NCBI GenBank assembly: GCA_963828715.1
Contig: CAWHFX010000022.1
Location: forward strand, 62,001 to 126,000
Source of the DNA: JAQGMV01 sp963828715
Lineage (GTDB): Bacteria; Pseudomonadota; Gammaproteobacteria; Burkholderiales; SG8-41
DNA length: 64,000 nt
Reading direction: 5' to 3'
Each line of letters opens with the position of its first letter. The stretch's first letter is position 1. This document shows, piece after piece, positions 38,066-46,678 of the stretch. The notes below the pieces were generated by a model, which was not told the DNA's origin, did no database searches, and was given only the letters and a program-made list of their open reading frames with translations. A program made the position numbers and the translations under genes.

Positions 38066-39719
38066 TTACTCGTCGCGGCCGTAGTGGATGCGGCGATACG
38101 GCAGCGTCACGACCGCCCGTTCGATACGGGCGTCGATGATCATCGGACACGGATTTGCGACCCACTCCTGCGCGGCTTTCTGCAGATCCTCGATCTTCGT
38201 CACGAGCGCGCCTTTCCCGCCAAAACCGCGCGCAACTGCGCCCATATCGGGCGTCGGGATGACGGACAGCATCTTGTCCATCTTGTGCGCGTCGAGCTTG
38301 TAGTACTCCGAACCGAGCGACTCGTTGTTGAGTACCACGATGAGAAGCGGCATCTTGTGCCGGATCATCGTGTCGAACTCGGCGAGATGCATCATCACGC
38401 TTGCATCGCCGTCCACCAGCACGTGCGGCTTGTTGCCGGATGCGAGTGTCGCGCCCATCGCCGCCGGCATCATCTGGCCGATGCAGCCGAAGAAGTGGCT
38501 CGCCATGACGATCGGCCGCTCCTTCGCGAACAGAATGTTCGAGAATCCGGCCGATGCGCCGCTGCCCGTGAGCAGGCTCATGTTCGCCGGAACGATTTCG
38601 TCGAGCGTCGTGACGACGTCGCGCGGATCGACTTTGCCGTCCTCGATCGGAAACTCGGCGCGATCGGCCAGATGGCCGACGAGCTGTTTCTTGACGTCGG
38701 GCGTGCGATAGCCGGTCTGCTTGAAGTTCTGCTGCGCCAGCGCGGATTCGATCGCTTCCACCCCGAGCTTCGCGTCGGTCTGGATATAGACGTCCGACGA
38801 GCGGGAGTTGCCCATCAGCACGTGCGCTTTGGTATCGAGATGCACGAACTTCGCGTTCGGGTAGAGATAACCGTGCTCGGTCGTGTAGCGGTTCAAGCTC
38901 GCGCCCACGCCGATGACGACGTCCGCTTCCTGCAGCAGGTTGATCGCCGTCTTCGTCGCATAGAGGCCCGAGACGCCGATATGAAACGGATCTCTGCCGG
39001 CGAGCCAGGTCTTGGCCATGAGCGATGTCGCGATGCAGCGCGCCGCTGCGCTCGGCAAGCTTGAGGATCGCATCGCCCGCACCCGACCACCGCGCGCCAC
39101 GCCCGGCGACGATGACAGGCCGCTTTGCGCTCGTGATCAGCTCCAGCGCGCGTTTCACGGATTCTGCGTCGGGCCCCGATGCACGTTTCGGCAGGATCGT
39201 CGCCGACGTCTGATACGCGTCGTCGTCCTCGAAGTTCTTCTGCTGGATGTCCATCGGACAGCTCAGCATCACGGGCTTCGATTCGAGCTGCGCCATGTAG
39301 AACGCCTTGCGCACGACGTCGTCGACGCTCTCGGGTGAATTCAGGCGCACGAAGCCGGTTTCGCATACCGCAGCGAATCCGCGATTGTCGAAGCGCTGGT
39401 TGTAGCCGTCGTCGTTCGTCGGATGTTCGCCGCAGAATGCGACGAGCGGCGATTCGGCACGCGCGGCTACGACGAATGCCGTTGCGAGCTGGGTCGTGCC
39501 CGGGCCGCAGGTTGCACTCGCGATGCCGGGCTTGTGCGTCGAGCGCGCCCAGCCGTCGGCCATTCCGAGTCCTGCCCCTTCGTGGCGGACTTCGACGAGC
39601 TCCACGCCGAGCTTGTCGAGCTCGCTGTACCAATACATGTTCGCGTCACCCATGATGCCGAACACGGCCTGGGTGCCTTCCGCCTTGAACGCCTGGGCGA
39701 GACGCTGATATACCTTCAT
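38066..39719 (-). CDS. Thiamine diphosphate-dependent enzyme, acetolactate synthase/decarboxylase superfamily (one frameshift)
   Basis: About 550 residues. The N-terminal Pyr domain contains the ThDP-activating Glu (VRHEGAGLGMADGWAR) and GPGTTQLATAFVVAARAESPLVAF. The central domain reads RPVIVAGRGARWSGA. The frame breaks near 39035 and resumes IATSLMAKTWLAGRDPFHIGVSG. The C-terminal PP domain has GDASVMMHLAEFDTM...VVLNN (the GDG-type metal motif with Ala at its third place) and GARGFGGKG-like SMGAVARGFGGKGALV. Substrate not identifiable: acetolactate synthase-like, benzoylformate or sulfopyruvate decarboxylase-like options remain. It stands alone. Confidence 0.85.
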
Positions 39720-39744
39720 GCCTGTCCTCCGGTGTTGATATTGT

Positions 39745-39765
39745 GTAAGTGGGTTGTCGACTTAC
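39745..39765. promoter_or_regulatory. Dyad operator candidate upstream of the ThDP enzyme gene
   Basis: GTAAGT and ACTTAC form perfect inverted half-sites separated by nine bases, 26-46 bases before the ThDP gene start on the minus strand. The geometry suits a dimeric repressor or LysR-type regulator. The rest of 39720-39973 shows no gene. Confidence 0.4.
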
Positions 39766-39973
39766 GGAATCATCGCCCTGCGGCGAAGAAGCCCTGCGCA
39801 TGGGCATCGAGCGCGGGCTCGGGCAATGCTCGGGGATGCGGCGATGATATGACCTCACGCCGTGAACGTCCAAGTACTCGAGCGCCTCATGCGCGGGGCG
39901 GTGCTGAGACGGCCACGTCGGAAGTCCATATCATGGTGCAGGCGCGGCCGCAAATGAGGCTGCATTCGGATAC

Positions 39974-40147
39974 GCGACCCTGCCGGAGGTCGCGTCACGC
40001 TTTCGCTTCGAAGGCGTGAGTGTTCGCCGCATCAAGATGAAGCCGACAAAGCCCGTGGAGATGGTCTACTCGTATCGGAAGGACAACGACAATCCGATAC
40101 TGGAGACTTTCCGTGAAGAGATATTGGGCACGGAAGCTCAGTCGTAG
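39974..40147 (+). pseudogene. Remnant of a LysR-type regulator (C-terminal end only)
   Basis: An open stretch of about 57 codons without a start reads LPEVASRFRFEGVSVRRIKMK, then PVEMVYSYRKDNDNPILETFREEIL and stops at TAG 40145-40147. The YRKDNDNP-x-L-x-x-F pattern resembles the end of LysR substrate-binding domains. No helix-turn-helix part is found upstream, where the sequence lacks a matching open frame. It lies head-to-head with the ThDP gene, the classical place for its regulator. Confidence 0.45.
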
Positions 40148-40174
40148 ATCGCGTTCGCGAACAGCTTCGATCGG

Positions 40175-40735
40175 CTAAAAGAGGTGGACCGCCGTGGGTG
40201 CGAGAAAGCCGATCAGGGTGAAGATGAGTCCGATGATGCCGAGCCCGCCGGCGGTCCAGACCAGGGCGGCCACGCCTGTGATGACCGCGGCCGAGGCGAG
40301 CACGATCGCGATCTGAAGTGCGGCTGATGCAGTCTCGAACTGATGATAGGCGGCGAGCGAGCTGTCGCGTTTTGCTTCGGCGGCCTTGGCGCGAGCCGCG
40401 AGCTCCTTGCGGCCTTCCTGTGTCTCCGGCTCGCTTTCATAACGCGCCGCCGTCTTGCGCCAGTCGTCGATGCGCTTCGCGATGATCCCCTTCGCCTCGC
40501 CGTTCGCGCCGGCGAGCTGGAGCTCGGCTTCTTCCGCCGCGGTGCGTACGGTCGTCAGGCGTATCGTCTTCGCCTGGAAAAAGGACCACAGGTTCGAAGC
40601 CTCGATATTGCTGCTGAGCGCCTGCGTCTGCGCGCTCTGGCCGAACGTTTCGGACAGCGCGAGCAGCAGCGCGAGCACCGCGATGAGGAGCGCCACTTTC
40701 TTGTTGGATGCATCGAGATGAGCATGAGCCGACAT
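40175..40735 (-). CDS. DUF4337 membrane protein
   Basis: 186 residues. An N-terminal membrane segment (KKVALLIAVLALLLALSETFG), a soluble charged middle predicted helical or coiled-coil (about residues 55-125, KGIIAKRIDDWRKTAARYESEPETQEGRKELAARAKAAEAKRD), and two C-terminal membrane segments (IAIVLASAAVITGVAALVW and IGLIFTLIGFLAP). This layout and the ASNLWSFFQAKTIR segment fit DUF4337. Function unknown. It is divergent from the Bug gene that follows. Confidence 0.85.
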   Translation of the reverse strand: MSAHAHLDASNKKVALLIAVLALLLALSETFGQSAQTQALSSNIEASNLWSFFQAKTIRLTTVRTAAEEAELQLAGANGEAKGIIAKRIDDWRKTAARYESEPETQEGRKELAARAKAAEAKRDSSLAAYHQFETASAALQIAIVLASAAVITGVAALVWTAGGLGIIGLIFTLIGFLAPTAVHLF

Positions 40736-40815
40736 GATTCCCCCTTGGACTGTTTGTGGTTTGCGAGAGTACGTACAAATACAATACTAAGGGAAGGCCC
40801 GGTGAGAGAGTTGCG

Positions 40816-41803
40816 ATGAGACACGCATGTCATACCGGCCTCGTCATCTTGACAGTGGCGAGTGTTTTCGGGGCCACGTGCGCGTGCGCCGCACAGACGA
40901 GCTGGAAACCGGAAAAGCCGGTCGAGTTCGTCGTGCTTTCGTCCGCGGGCGGAGGTAACGACAAGACCGCACGCGTGATCCAGAGAATCTGGCGCGAGGA
41001 GCGATGGCTCGAGAACGTCAACGTGCTGAACAAGCCGGGCGGCGGCGGTTCGCTCGCTTACACGTATGTGTCCCAGCACGCGGGCGATGCTCACTACATC
41101 GCGGTCGTTCGTAAAGGTCTGCTCACCAACCACATTCTCGGACGCAGCACGCTCGACTCCTTCGGAGCTGACGCCGCTCGCCGTGATGGCGAACGAACCG
41201 AATGCGATGGCGGTGCGCGCAGACTCGCCGCTGAAGAGCGCGAAGGATCTCGCCGAGCGGCTCAGGAACGATCCTCAGTCGATCACCACCTCCGTCGGCA
41301 GCACGCGCGGCGGTCCGGCGCACATGATGGTGGTGCAGCTTGCGAAGCTCGGCGGCGGCGACCCGCGCAGGCTCAAGATCGTGACGTTCGGCGGCTCGAA
41401 CGAATCGATCACGAATCTGCTTGGCGGCCACATCGAGGTGATCTCGTCTTCTGTCGATGCGCTCGTTCCGCACCACAAGGCCGGCACCATGCGCATCGTC
41501 GGCGTCGCCACGGCGGAACGTTCGTCGGCGCTGCCGGACGTGCCGACGTTCAAAAGCCAGGGCTACGACGTGGTGATGGGCAACTGGACCGCGATCATGG
41601 GTCCAAAGGCTTTGTCGGCGTCGCAGATCGCGTACTGGGAAGGGCTCCTCGAGCGCACGTTCCAACATCCGTCATGGAAGGGCATGCTCGAAGCCGAAGC
41701 GCTCGAGGCCGACTTCAGGAAATCTCAGGCGACGCGAGAGCTCGTTGCCCGCGACTACGAAAGCGAGCGCGCAATGCTTGCAGAGCTGGGGATGACAAGG
41801 TAG
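40816..41803 (+). CDS. Bug/TctC-family binding protein, second copy (one frameshift)
   Basis: A periplasmic binding protein with a signal peptide ending CACAAQ. The mature part begins WKPEKPVEFVVLSSAGGGNDKTARVIQRI, then LNKPGGGGSLAYTYVSQH. One extra base near 41160 breaks the frame. It resumes SELTPLAVMANEPNAMAV, then VTFGGSNESITNLLGGHIEVISSSV and SSALPDVPTFKSQGYDVVMGNW. The first pocket loop (SSAGGGNDKTAR) is the usual Bug motif. It is different enough from the 19 kb copy to bind another ligand. No membrane subunits nearby. Confidence 0.86.
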
Positions 41804-41885
41804 GTAACACCATCTCCCCCGGTGTGAGCGGCGCGCTTGGGAGAACCTGTCGGTTTTGGGAGGACCTCAACACCCACGACCTGAC

Positions 41886-43304
41886 CTACCGACTCGCCAG
41901 CGTAGATGTATGCCAGCCGCCGCCAAGCGCTCGTATCAGTCCGATGCTCGCCGCGAGACGGCGGTTGCGCAAATCCACTGCGGTACGTTCAGCGGCGAGC
42001 AGCGTGGTCTGCGCCGTCAGTACATTGAGATAACTCACGATCCCGGATTTGTACTGGTTGAGCGTGAGTTGCAGCGACTGCCGCGCAAGCGCCACCGCTT
42101 CGTCCTGCACCACCGCTTCCTGCTCCAGTACGCGCAATGCCGCGAGATTGTCCTCGACTTCCTGAAAACCCTGCAGCACGGTCTGGCGATAGCTCGCGAC
42201 GGTCTGGTCGTACAGTGCGACGGCCTGTTCGGTGCGCGCACGTCGCAGTCCCGCGTCGAACAGCACCTGTGCGAGATCGGCACCAAGCGACCAGAAGCGC
42301 GCGGGCGTCCCGAAAAGGCTGCTTACCGATACGCTTTGATAGCCGCCGGTCGCCGAGAGCGCTAGTGTTGGAAAGTAGGCAGCCTGCGCGACGCCGATCT
42401 GCGCGTTGGCCGACGCGACCCGTCGCTCGGCGCCGGCGATATCCGGCCGCCGTTCGAGGAGCTCGGACGGCAGGCCGATGGGTATCGAGGGTGGCGACGC
42501 GTCCAATGGCGCCGATGCGAGTGCGAAGTCGGCTGGGGGTTTGCCCGTGAGCACGGCGATCGCATGCTCGAGCTGGGCACGTTGGACGTTGAGATCGAGC
42601 GCCTGCGCCTCCGTCGTCTTGAGTTGCGTTTGCGCCTGCACCACGTCCGCCCGGGCGGCGACACCCGCGTTGTAACGATTCTGTGTGAGCTTCAGCGACT
42701 CGGTGAACGCGCGCACGCTGTCGCGGAAGATCTGCTGCTGCGCGTCGACGGAACGCAGCAGAAAATAGTTCTGGGCGAGTTCCGCCTGCAGCGAGAGCCG
42801 CGCTGCCTCCACGTCGGCAGCGCTCGCCTGCTCACTCGCCACGTTCGCTTCGACGCTCCGCCGGACCCGGCCCCACAGATCGAGCTCCCACGATGCATCG
42901 AGACCGATCTGGTGCTCGGTCGTCGTTCTGCGCAGCGTTATCGTATTGGGATCGCTGTTGCCACTTCCCCGCGAACGGGTGATAGAGCCGGAAGCATTGA
43001 GCACCGGGAAATAGGCTGCGCGCGCCTGTGCGACCAGGGCGCGTGCCTGGCGATATTGTGCTTCGGACTGCGCCAGGGTCTGGTTGGATACGCTCACCTG
43101 CTCGATCAACCCCCCGAGCACCGGGTCGCTGTAAATCTCCCACCACTTGCCCTTGATTTCCTGGTCGCGCGGTTCCGCCTGCTTCCAGCCCTCCATTTCC
43201 TTGAATCCGGAAGGAACCGGCGCACTGGGACGTGAGTAATCCGGTCCAACGGCGCAGCCGGAGACCAGCAATATGGAAAAGAGAGCGATGAATGTGGCTT
43301 TCAC
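41886..43304 (-). CDS. RND efflux outer membrane lipoprotein (OprM/NodT family)
   Basis: The TolC-like exit duct of the efflux operon. GTG 43304 gives VKATFIALFSILLVSGCAVGPDY, a lipoprotein signal with lipobox LVSGC. A TTG at 43379 overlapping the mdtC stop would add 25 residues and is the alternative start. Two OEP repeats are visible (DPVLGGLIEQVSVSNQTLAQSEAQYRQARALVAQARAAYFP and RRPDIAGAERRVASANAQIGVAQAAYFPTLALS), followed by YKSGIVSYLNVLTAQTTLL. Intact. Last gene of the mdtABC operon. Confidence 0.92.
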   Translation of the reverse strand: MKATFIALFSILLVSGCAVGPDYSRPSAPVPSGFKEMEGWKQAEPRDQEIKGKWWEIYSDPVLGGLIEQVSVSNQTLAQSEAQYRQARALVAQARAAYFPVLNASGSITRSRGSGNSDPNTITLRRTTTEHQIGLDASWELDLWGRVRRSVEANVASEQASAADVEAARLSLQAELAQNYFLLRSVDAQQQIFRDSVRAFTESLKLTQNRYNAGVAARADVVQAQTQLKTTEAQALDLNVQRAQLEHAIAVLTGKPPADFALASAPLDASPPSIPIGLPSELLERRPDIAGAERRVASANAQIGVAQAAYFPTLALSATGGYQSVSVSSLFGTPARFWSLGADLAQVLFDAGLRRARTEQAVALYDQTVASYRQTVLQGFQEVEDNLAALRVLEQEAVVQDEAVALARQSLQLTLNQYKSGIVSYLNVLTAQTTLLAAERTAVDLRNRRLAASIGLIRALGGGWHTSTLASR

Positions 43305-43375
43305 TTGAGCTTGTATCCACAAGAACGGCTTGCGTGCCAGAGACAGAACATTCGAACCATACGCCGCCGCGCAGT

Positions 43376-46300
43376 TCAACCGTTCGCTCCCGCGTGCGCC
43401 GGCGCGGTATCGGGTCGCTGCCTACGCCTGCGCTGAACCCAGAGTCGCATGCGATCGAGATAGAGATACACGACCGGCGTGGTGTACAGCGTGAGGAGTT
43501 GACTGAGCAGGAGTCCCCCCACGATCGAGATGCCCAGCGGCCTGCGCAATTCCGCCCCGTCGCCGTAGCCGAGCGCGAGCGGCAGGGCGCCGAACATCGC
43601 CGCGAGGGTGGTCATCATGATCGGTCGGAAACGCATGAGACACGCGCGATAGATTGCGTCCTGGGGCGAGAGACGCTCGCGCCGTTCCACCTCGAGCGCG
43701 AAGTCGATCATCATGATCGCGTTCTTCTTCACGATGCCGATGAGAAGAATGACGCCGATCAGCGCGATGATCGTGAACTCGGTCTTGAACACGAGGAGCG
43801 CGAGCAGCGCTCCCACGCCGGCCGACGGCAGAGTGGAGAGGATGGTGATCGGATGCACGAGGCTCTCGTACAGAATGCCGAGGACGATGTAGACCGTCAG
43901 CAATGCGGTCAGAATCAGCCACGGCTGACTCTTGAGTGAAGCCTCGAACACACGCGCGGTCCCCTGGAAGCTGCCGTGCAGTGTGGTCGGCACGCCGATC
44001 CGCGCGAGTTCCTGGGTCACCGCGTCGCGGGCTTCCGACAGCGACACGCCCGGCGCCAGGTTGAACGAGACGGTGGTCGCCGCGAACTGGCTCTGGTGTG
44101 CGACCGAGAGCGCCGTATTCGTCATCTCGTAACGACTGAATGCGGAGAACGGCACCTGTGAGCCGTTCGCAAGGATGATGTAGAGACTCTTGAGGGCTTC
44201 GGGACTCTGCCAGTACTGCGGCGCCGCCTCCATGACCACGCGGTACTGGTTGAGCGGGTTATAGATCGTCGAGACCTGCCGCTGCCCGAAGGCGTCGTTC
44301 AAGGCCGCATCGATCATCCGTGGCGTTACACCGAGGCGCGAAGCCGTGTCGCGGTCGATCACGAGGCTGGTCTGGAGGCCCCGGTCCTGGCTGTCCGTGC
44401 TCACGTCCGCGAGCTCCGGCAGACGGCTCAATGCCGTGCGGATGCGCGGCTCCCAGCGGCGCAGGTCCTCGAGCTCATCGGCCTGCAACGTGAACTGGTA
44501 CTGAGCCTGGCCCTGGCGGCCGCCGACACGGATGTCCTGCACCGCCTGGAGGAACAGGTTCGCTCCGGGCTCACGCTCGAGCTGACGGCGCAGGCGCGCG
44601 ATGACCTCATCGGCGGTTTCGTGCCTCTCCTTGAGCGATTTCAGCGTTACGAACATCGAGCCGCTGTTGCGCGAGCCGAAGCCGCCCCCTCCAGTGAATC
44701 CCGTTACGGTCTGCACAGCGGGATCGGCACGGACGATCTCGACGAAATTGTCCAGCTTCTGCCGCATCGCCTGAAACGAAATGCTCTGGTCGGCACGGAT
44801 GAACCCGATGAGCCGACCGGTGTCCTGCTGCGGGAAGAAACCCTTCGGCACGACGATGTAGAGGTAGACATTGAGGCCGATCGCGATCGCGAGCAGCAGC
44901 ATCATGAACGGCCCATGGCGCAGCGCCCAGCGCAGTGAGCGGTCGTAGCCCGTCAGCGCCCAGTTGAATACGCGTTCGGCTCCCATGTCGAATCTTCCCC
45001 GCTTTTCCCGCGGCTTGTGCCGCAGCAGGAGCGAACACATCATCGGCGTCGTCGTGAGCGAGACGATCAGCGAAACGATGATGGCCACCGACAATACGAC
45101 CGCGAACTCACGGAACAGGCGACCCACAATGCCGCCCATCAGCAGGATGGGAATGAATACGGCGATGAGCGACACGCTCATCGAGAGCACCGTGAACCCG
45201 ACCTCGCGCGCGCCTTCGAGCGCGGCCTGCCTGCGCGGAATGCCCTGTTCGATGCGCCGCGACACGTTCTCCAGCACCACGATCGCGTCGTCGACGACGA
45301 AGCCGGTGGCGACCGTGAGCGCCATCAGTGAGAGATTGTTGAGGCTGTACCCGCAGAGATACATGACGCCGAACGTCCCGATCAGGGACACGGGAACCGC
45401 CACGCTCGGTATCAGCGTCGCCCGGACGTTGCGCAGGAACAGGAACACCACCATGATGACGAGGCACACCGAGATCACCAGCGTGCGCTCCACTTCGCGC
45501 AACGAGGCGCGGATCGTCGGTGTGCGATCGAGCACGACGTCCATGTCGATCGCGTTCGGAATCGATGCGCGCAGCTCCGGCATGAGCCCCTGAACCCGAT
45601 CCACCGTTTCGATGATGTTCGCGTTCGGCTGCCGGTTGAGAATGATCAACACCGAGGGACGGCCGTTGGCCGAGCCCGCGTTCCGCAGGTCCTGCACGGA
45701 ATCCACGACGTCGCCGATGTCGGACATGCGCACCGCCGCGCCGTTGCGGTACGCGACGATCAGCGGAATGTAGTCCGCCGCTTTCTTGGCCTGATCGTTC
45801 GCCCCGATCTGCCAGCGTTGCTGGCCGTTTTCGAGAAACCCCTTCGGCCGATTCACGTTCGTGGCCGTGATGACCGTGCGCACGTCCTCGAGCGCAATGC
45901 CGTACTTGTGCAGCGCGGACGGATTGAGCTCAACGCGCACCGCAGGCAGCGAGCTGCCGCCGACGGTGACCTGGCCAATGCCGCTCACCTGCGAGAGCTT
46001 TTGCGCGAGCACCGTCGCGGCCGCGTCGTACATCTGCCCGCGCGTCATCGTCTTGGACGTGAGCGCGATGATCATGATCGGCGCGTCCGCCGGGTTTACC
46101 TTGCGATAGTTCGGATTGCTCGGGAGCCCGGTCGGCAGCAGTGTGCGCGCGGCATTGATCGCCGCCTGCACGTCGCGTGCCGCGCCGTTGATGTCCCGCG
46201 AAAGATCGAACTGCAGCACGACGCGTGTGTTGCCGAGCGAGCTCGAAGAGGTGATCTCGGTTACCCCTGCGATTCGCCCGAGCGAGCGCTCGAGCGGCGT

Positions 46301-46492
46301 GGCGACCGTGGCCGCCATTGTTTCCGGGCTCGCACCCGGCAGCGAAGCCGAGACCGAGATGGTCGGGAAGTCGACCTGCGGCAGGGGTGACACCGGCAGC
46401 AGGCGAAAGCCGATGATGCCGGCGAGCGCGATGCCGATCGTGAGCAGCGTGGTGGCGACTGGGCGCTGGACGAATGGGCTCGAAAGATTCAT
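43376..46492 (-). CDS. mdtC: RND multidrug efflux permease, MdtC/MuxC type
   Basis: An inner membrane proton-driven exporter of 1038 residues. It starts MNLSSPFVQRPVATTLLTIGIALAGIIGFRLLPVSPLPQVDFPTI, the HAE1 signature. TM4 shows ATGFVVDDAIVVLENVSR with the proton-relay Asp pair, and TM10-11 show LIGVILLIGIVKKNAIMMIDFALEVER. Two large periplasmic loops and twelve membrane segments are present. Intact. MdtB and MdtC types normally form a mixed trimer. Confidence 0.93.
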   Translation of the reverse strand: MNLSSPFVQRPVATTLLTIGIALAGIIGFRLLPVSPLPQVDFPTISVSASLPGASPETMAATVATPLERSLGRIAGVTEITSSSSLGNTRVVLQFDLSRDINGAARDVQAAINAARTLLPTGLPSNPNYRKVNPADAPIMIIALTSKTMTRGQMYDAAATVLAQKLSQVSGIGQVTVGGSSLPAVRVELNPSALHKYGIALEDVRTVITATNVNRPKGFLENGQQRWQIGANDQAKKAADYIPLIVAYRNGAAVRMSDIGDVVDSVQDLRNAGSANGRPSVLIILNRQPNANIIETVDRVQGLMPELRASIPNAIDMDVVLDRTPTIRASLREVERTLVISVCLVIMVVFLFLRNVRATLIPSVAVPVSLIGTFGVMYLCGYSLNNLSLMALTVATGFVVDDAIVVLENVSRRIEQGIPRRQAALEGAREVGFTVLSMSVSLIAVFIPILLMGGIVGRLFREFAVVLSVAIIVSLIVSLTTTPMMCSLLLRHKPREKRGRFDMGAERVFNWALTGYDRSLRWALRHGPFMMLLLAIAIGLNVYLYIVVPKGFFPQQDTGRLIGFIRADQSISFQAMRQKLDNFVEIVRADPAVQTVTGFTGGGGFGSRNSGSMFVTLKSLKERHETADEVIARLRRQLEREPGANLFLQAVQDIRVGGRQGQAQYQFTLQADELEDLRRWEPRIRTALSRLPELADVSTDSQDRGLQTSLVIDRDTASRLGVTPRMIDAALNDAFGQRQVSTIYNPLNQYRVVMEAAPQYWQSPEALKSLYIILANGSQVPFSAFSRYEMTNTALSVAHQSQFAATTVSFNLAPGVSLSEARDAVTQELARIGVPTTLHGSFQGTARVFEASLKSQPWLILTALLTVYIVLGILYESLVHPITILSTLPSAGVGALLALLVFKTEFTIIALIGVILLIGIVKKNAIMMIDFALEVERRERLSPQDAIYRACLMRFRPIMMTTLAAMFGALPLALGYGDGAELRRPLGISIVGGLLLSQLLTLYTTPVVYLYLDRMRLWVQRRRRQRPDTAPAHAGANG

Positions 46493-46531
46493 TTAGAACC
46501 GCCGTCCAGGCGAGTGGGGTATCCGTTGATC

Positions 46532-46588
46532 AGAACGACCCCTATCGGCGAGCGGGGGCTGGAACAGCGGGGCCCCGCGAGCGCAGCG
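46532..46588 (+). repeat. Dispersed repeat B, copy 2
   Basis: Reads AGAACGACCCC, then GAGCGGGGGCT, then CAGCGGGGCCCCGCGA. It matches the complement of 379-434 over about 55 bases. It lies in the 163-base gap between mdtB and mdtC, the only sizeable gap of this operon. Confidence 0.6.
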
Positions 46589-46594
46589 TTCGAA

Positions 46595-46678
46595 CGCCAA
46601 TTAGCACTCATGTCCGAGCGTACGAGGGCTTGGGTTGCGGAGCGCCCATTAGCACTCACGTCCGATCCTGCGAGGGCT
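46595..46678 (+). repeat. Two tandem copies of a ~35-base unit with 48-base period
   Basis: Both units contain ATTAGCACTCA-GTCCGA-C-T-CGAGGGCT (46595-46630 and 46643-46678), differing at a few positions. The second unit runs into the 3' end of mdtB, whose last seven or eight codons are therefore repeat-derived. Two copies are too few and too unequal for a CRISPR array. Confidence 0.55.

Noticed and set aside
46595..46678. Possible CRISPR-like repeats
   Set aside because: There are only two unequal units, with a 12-base gap instead of a spacer and no cas genes.
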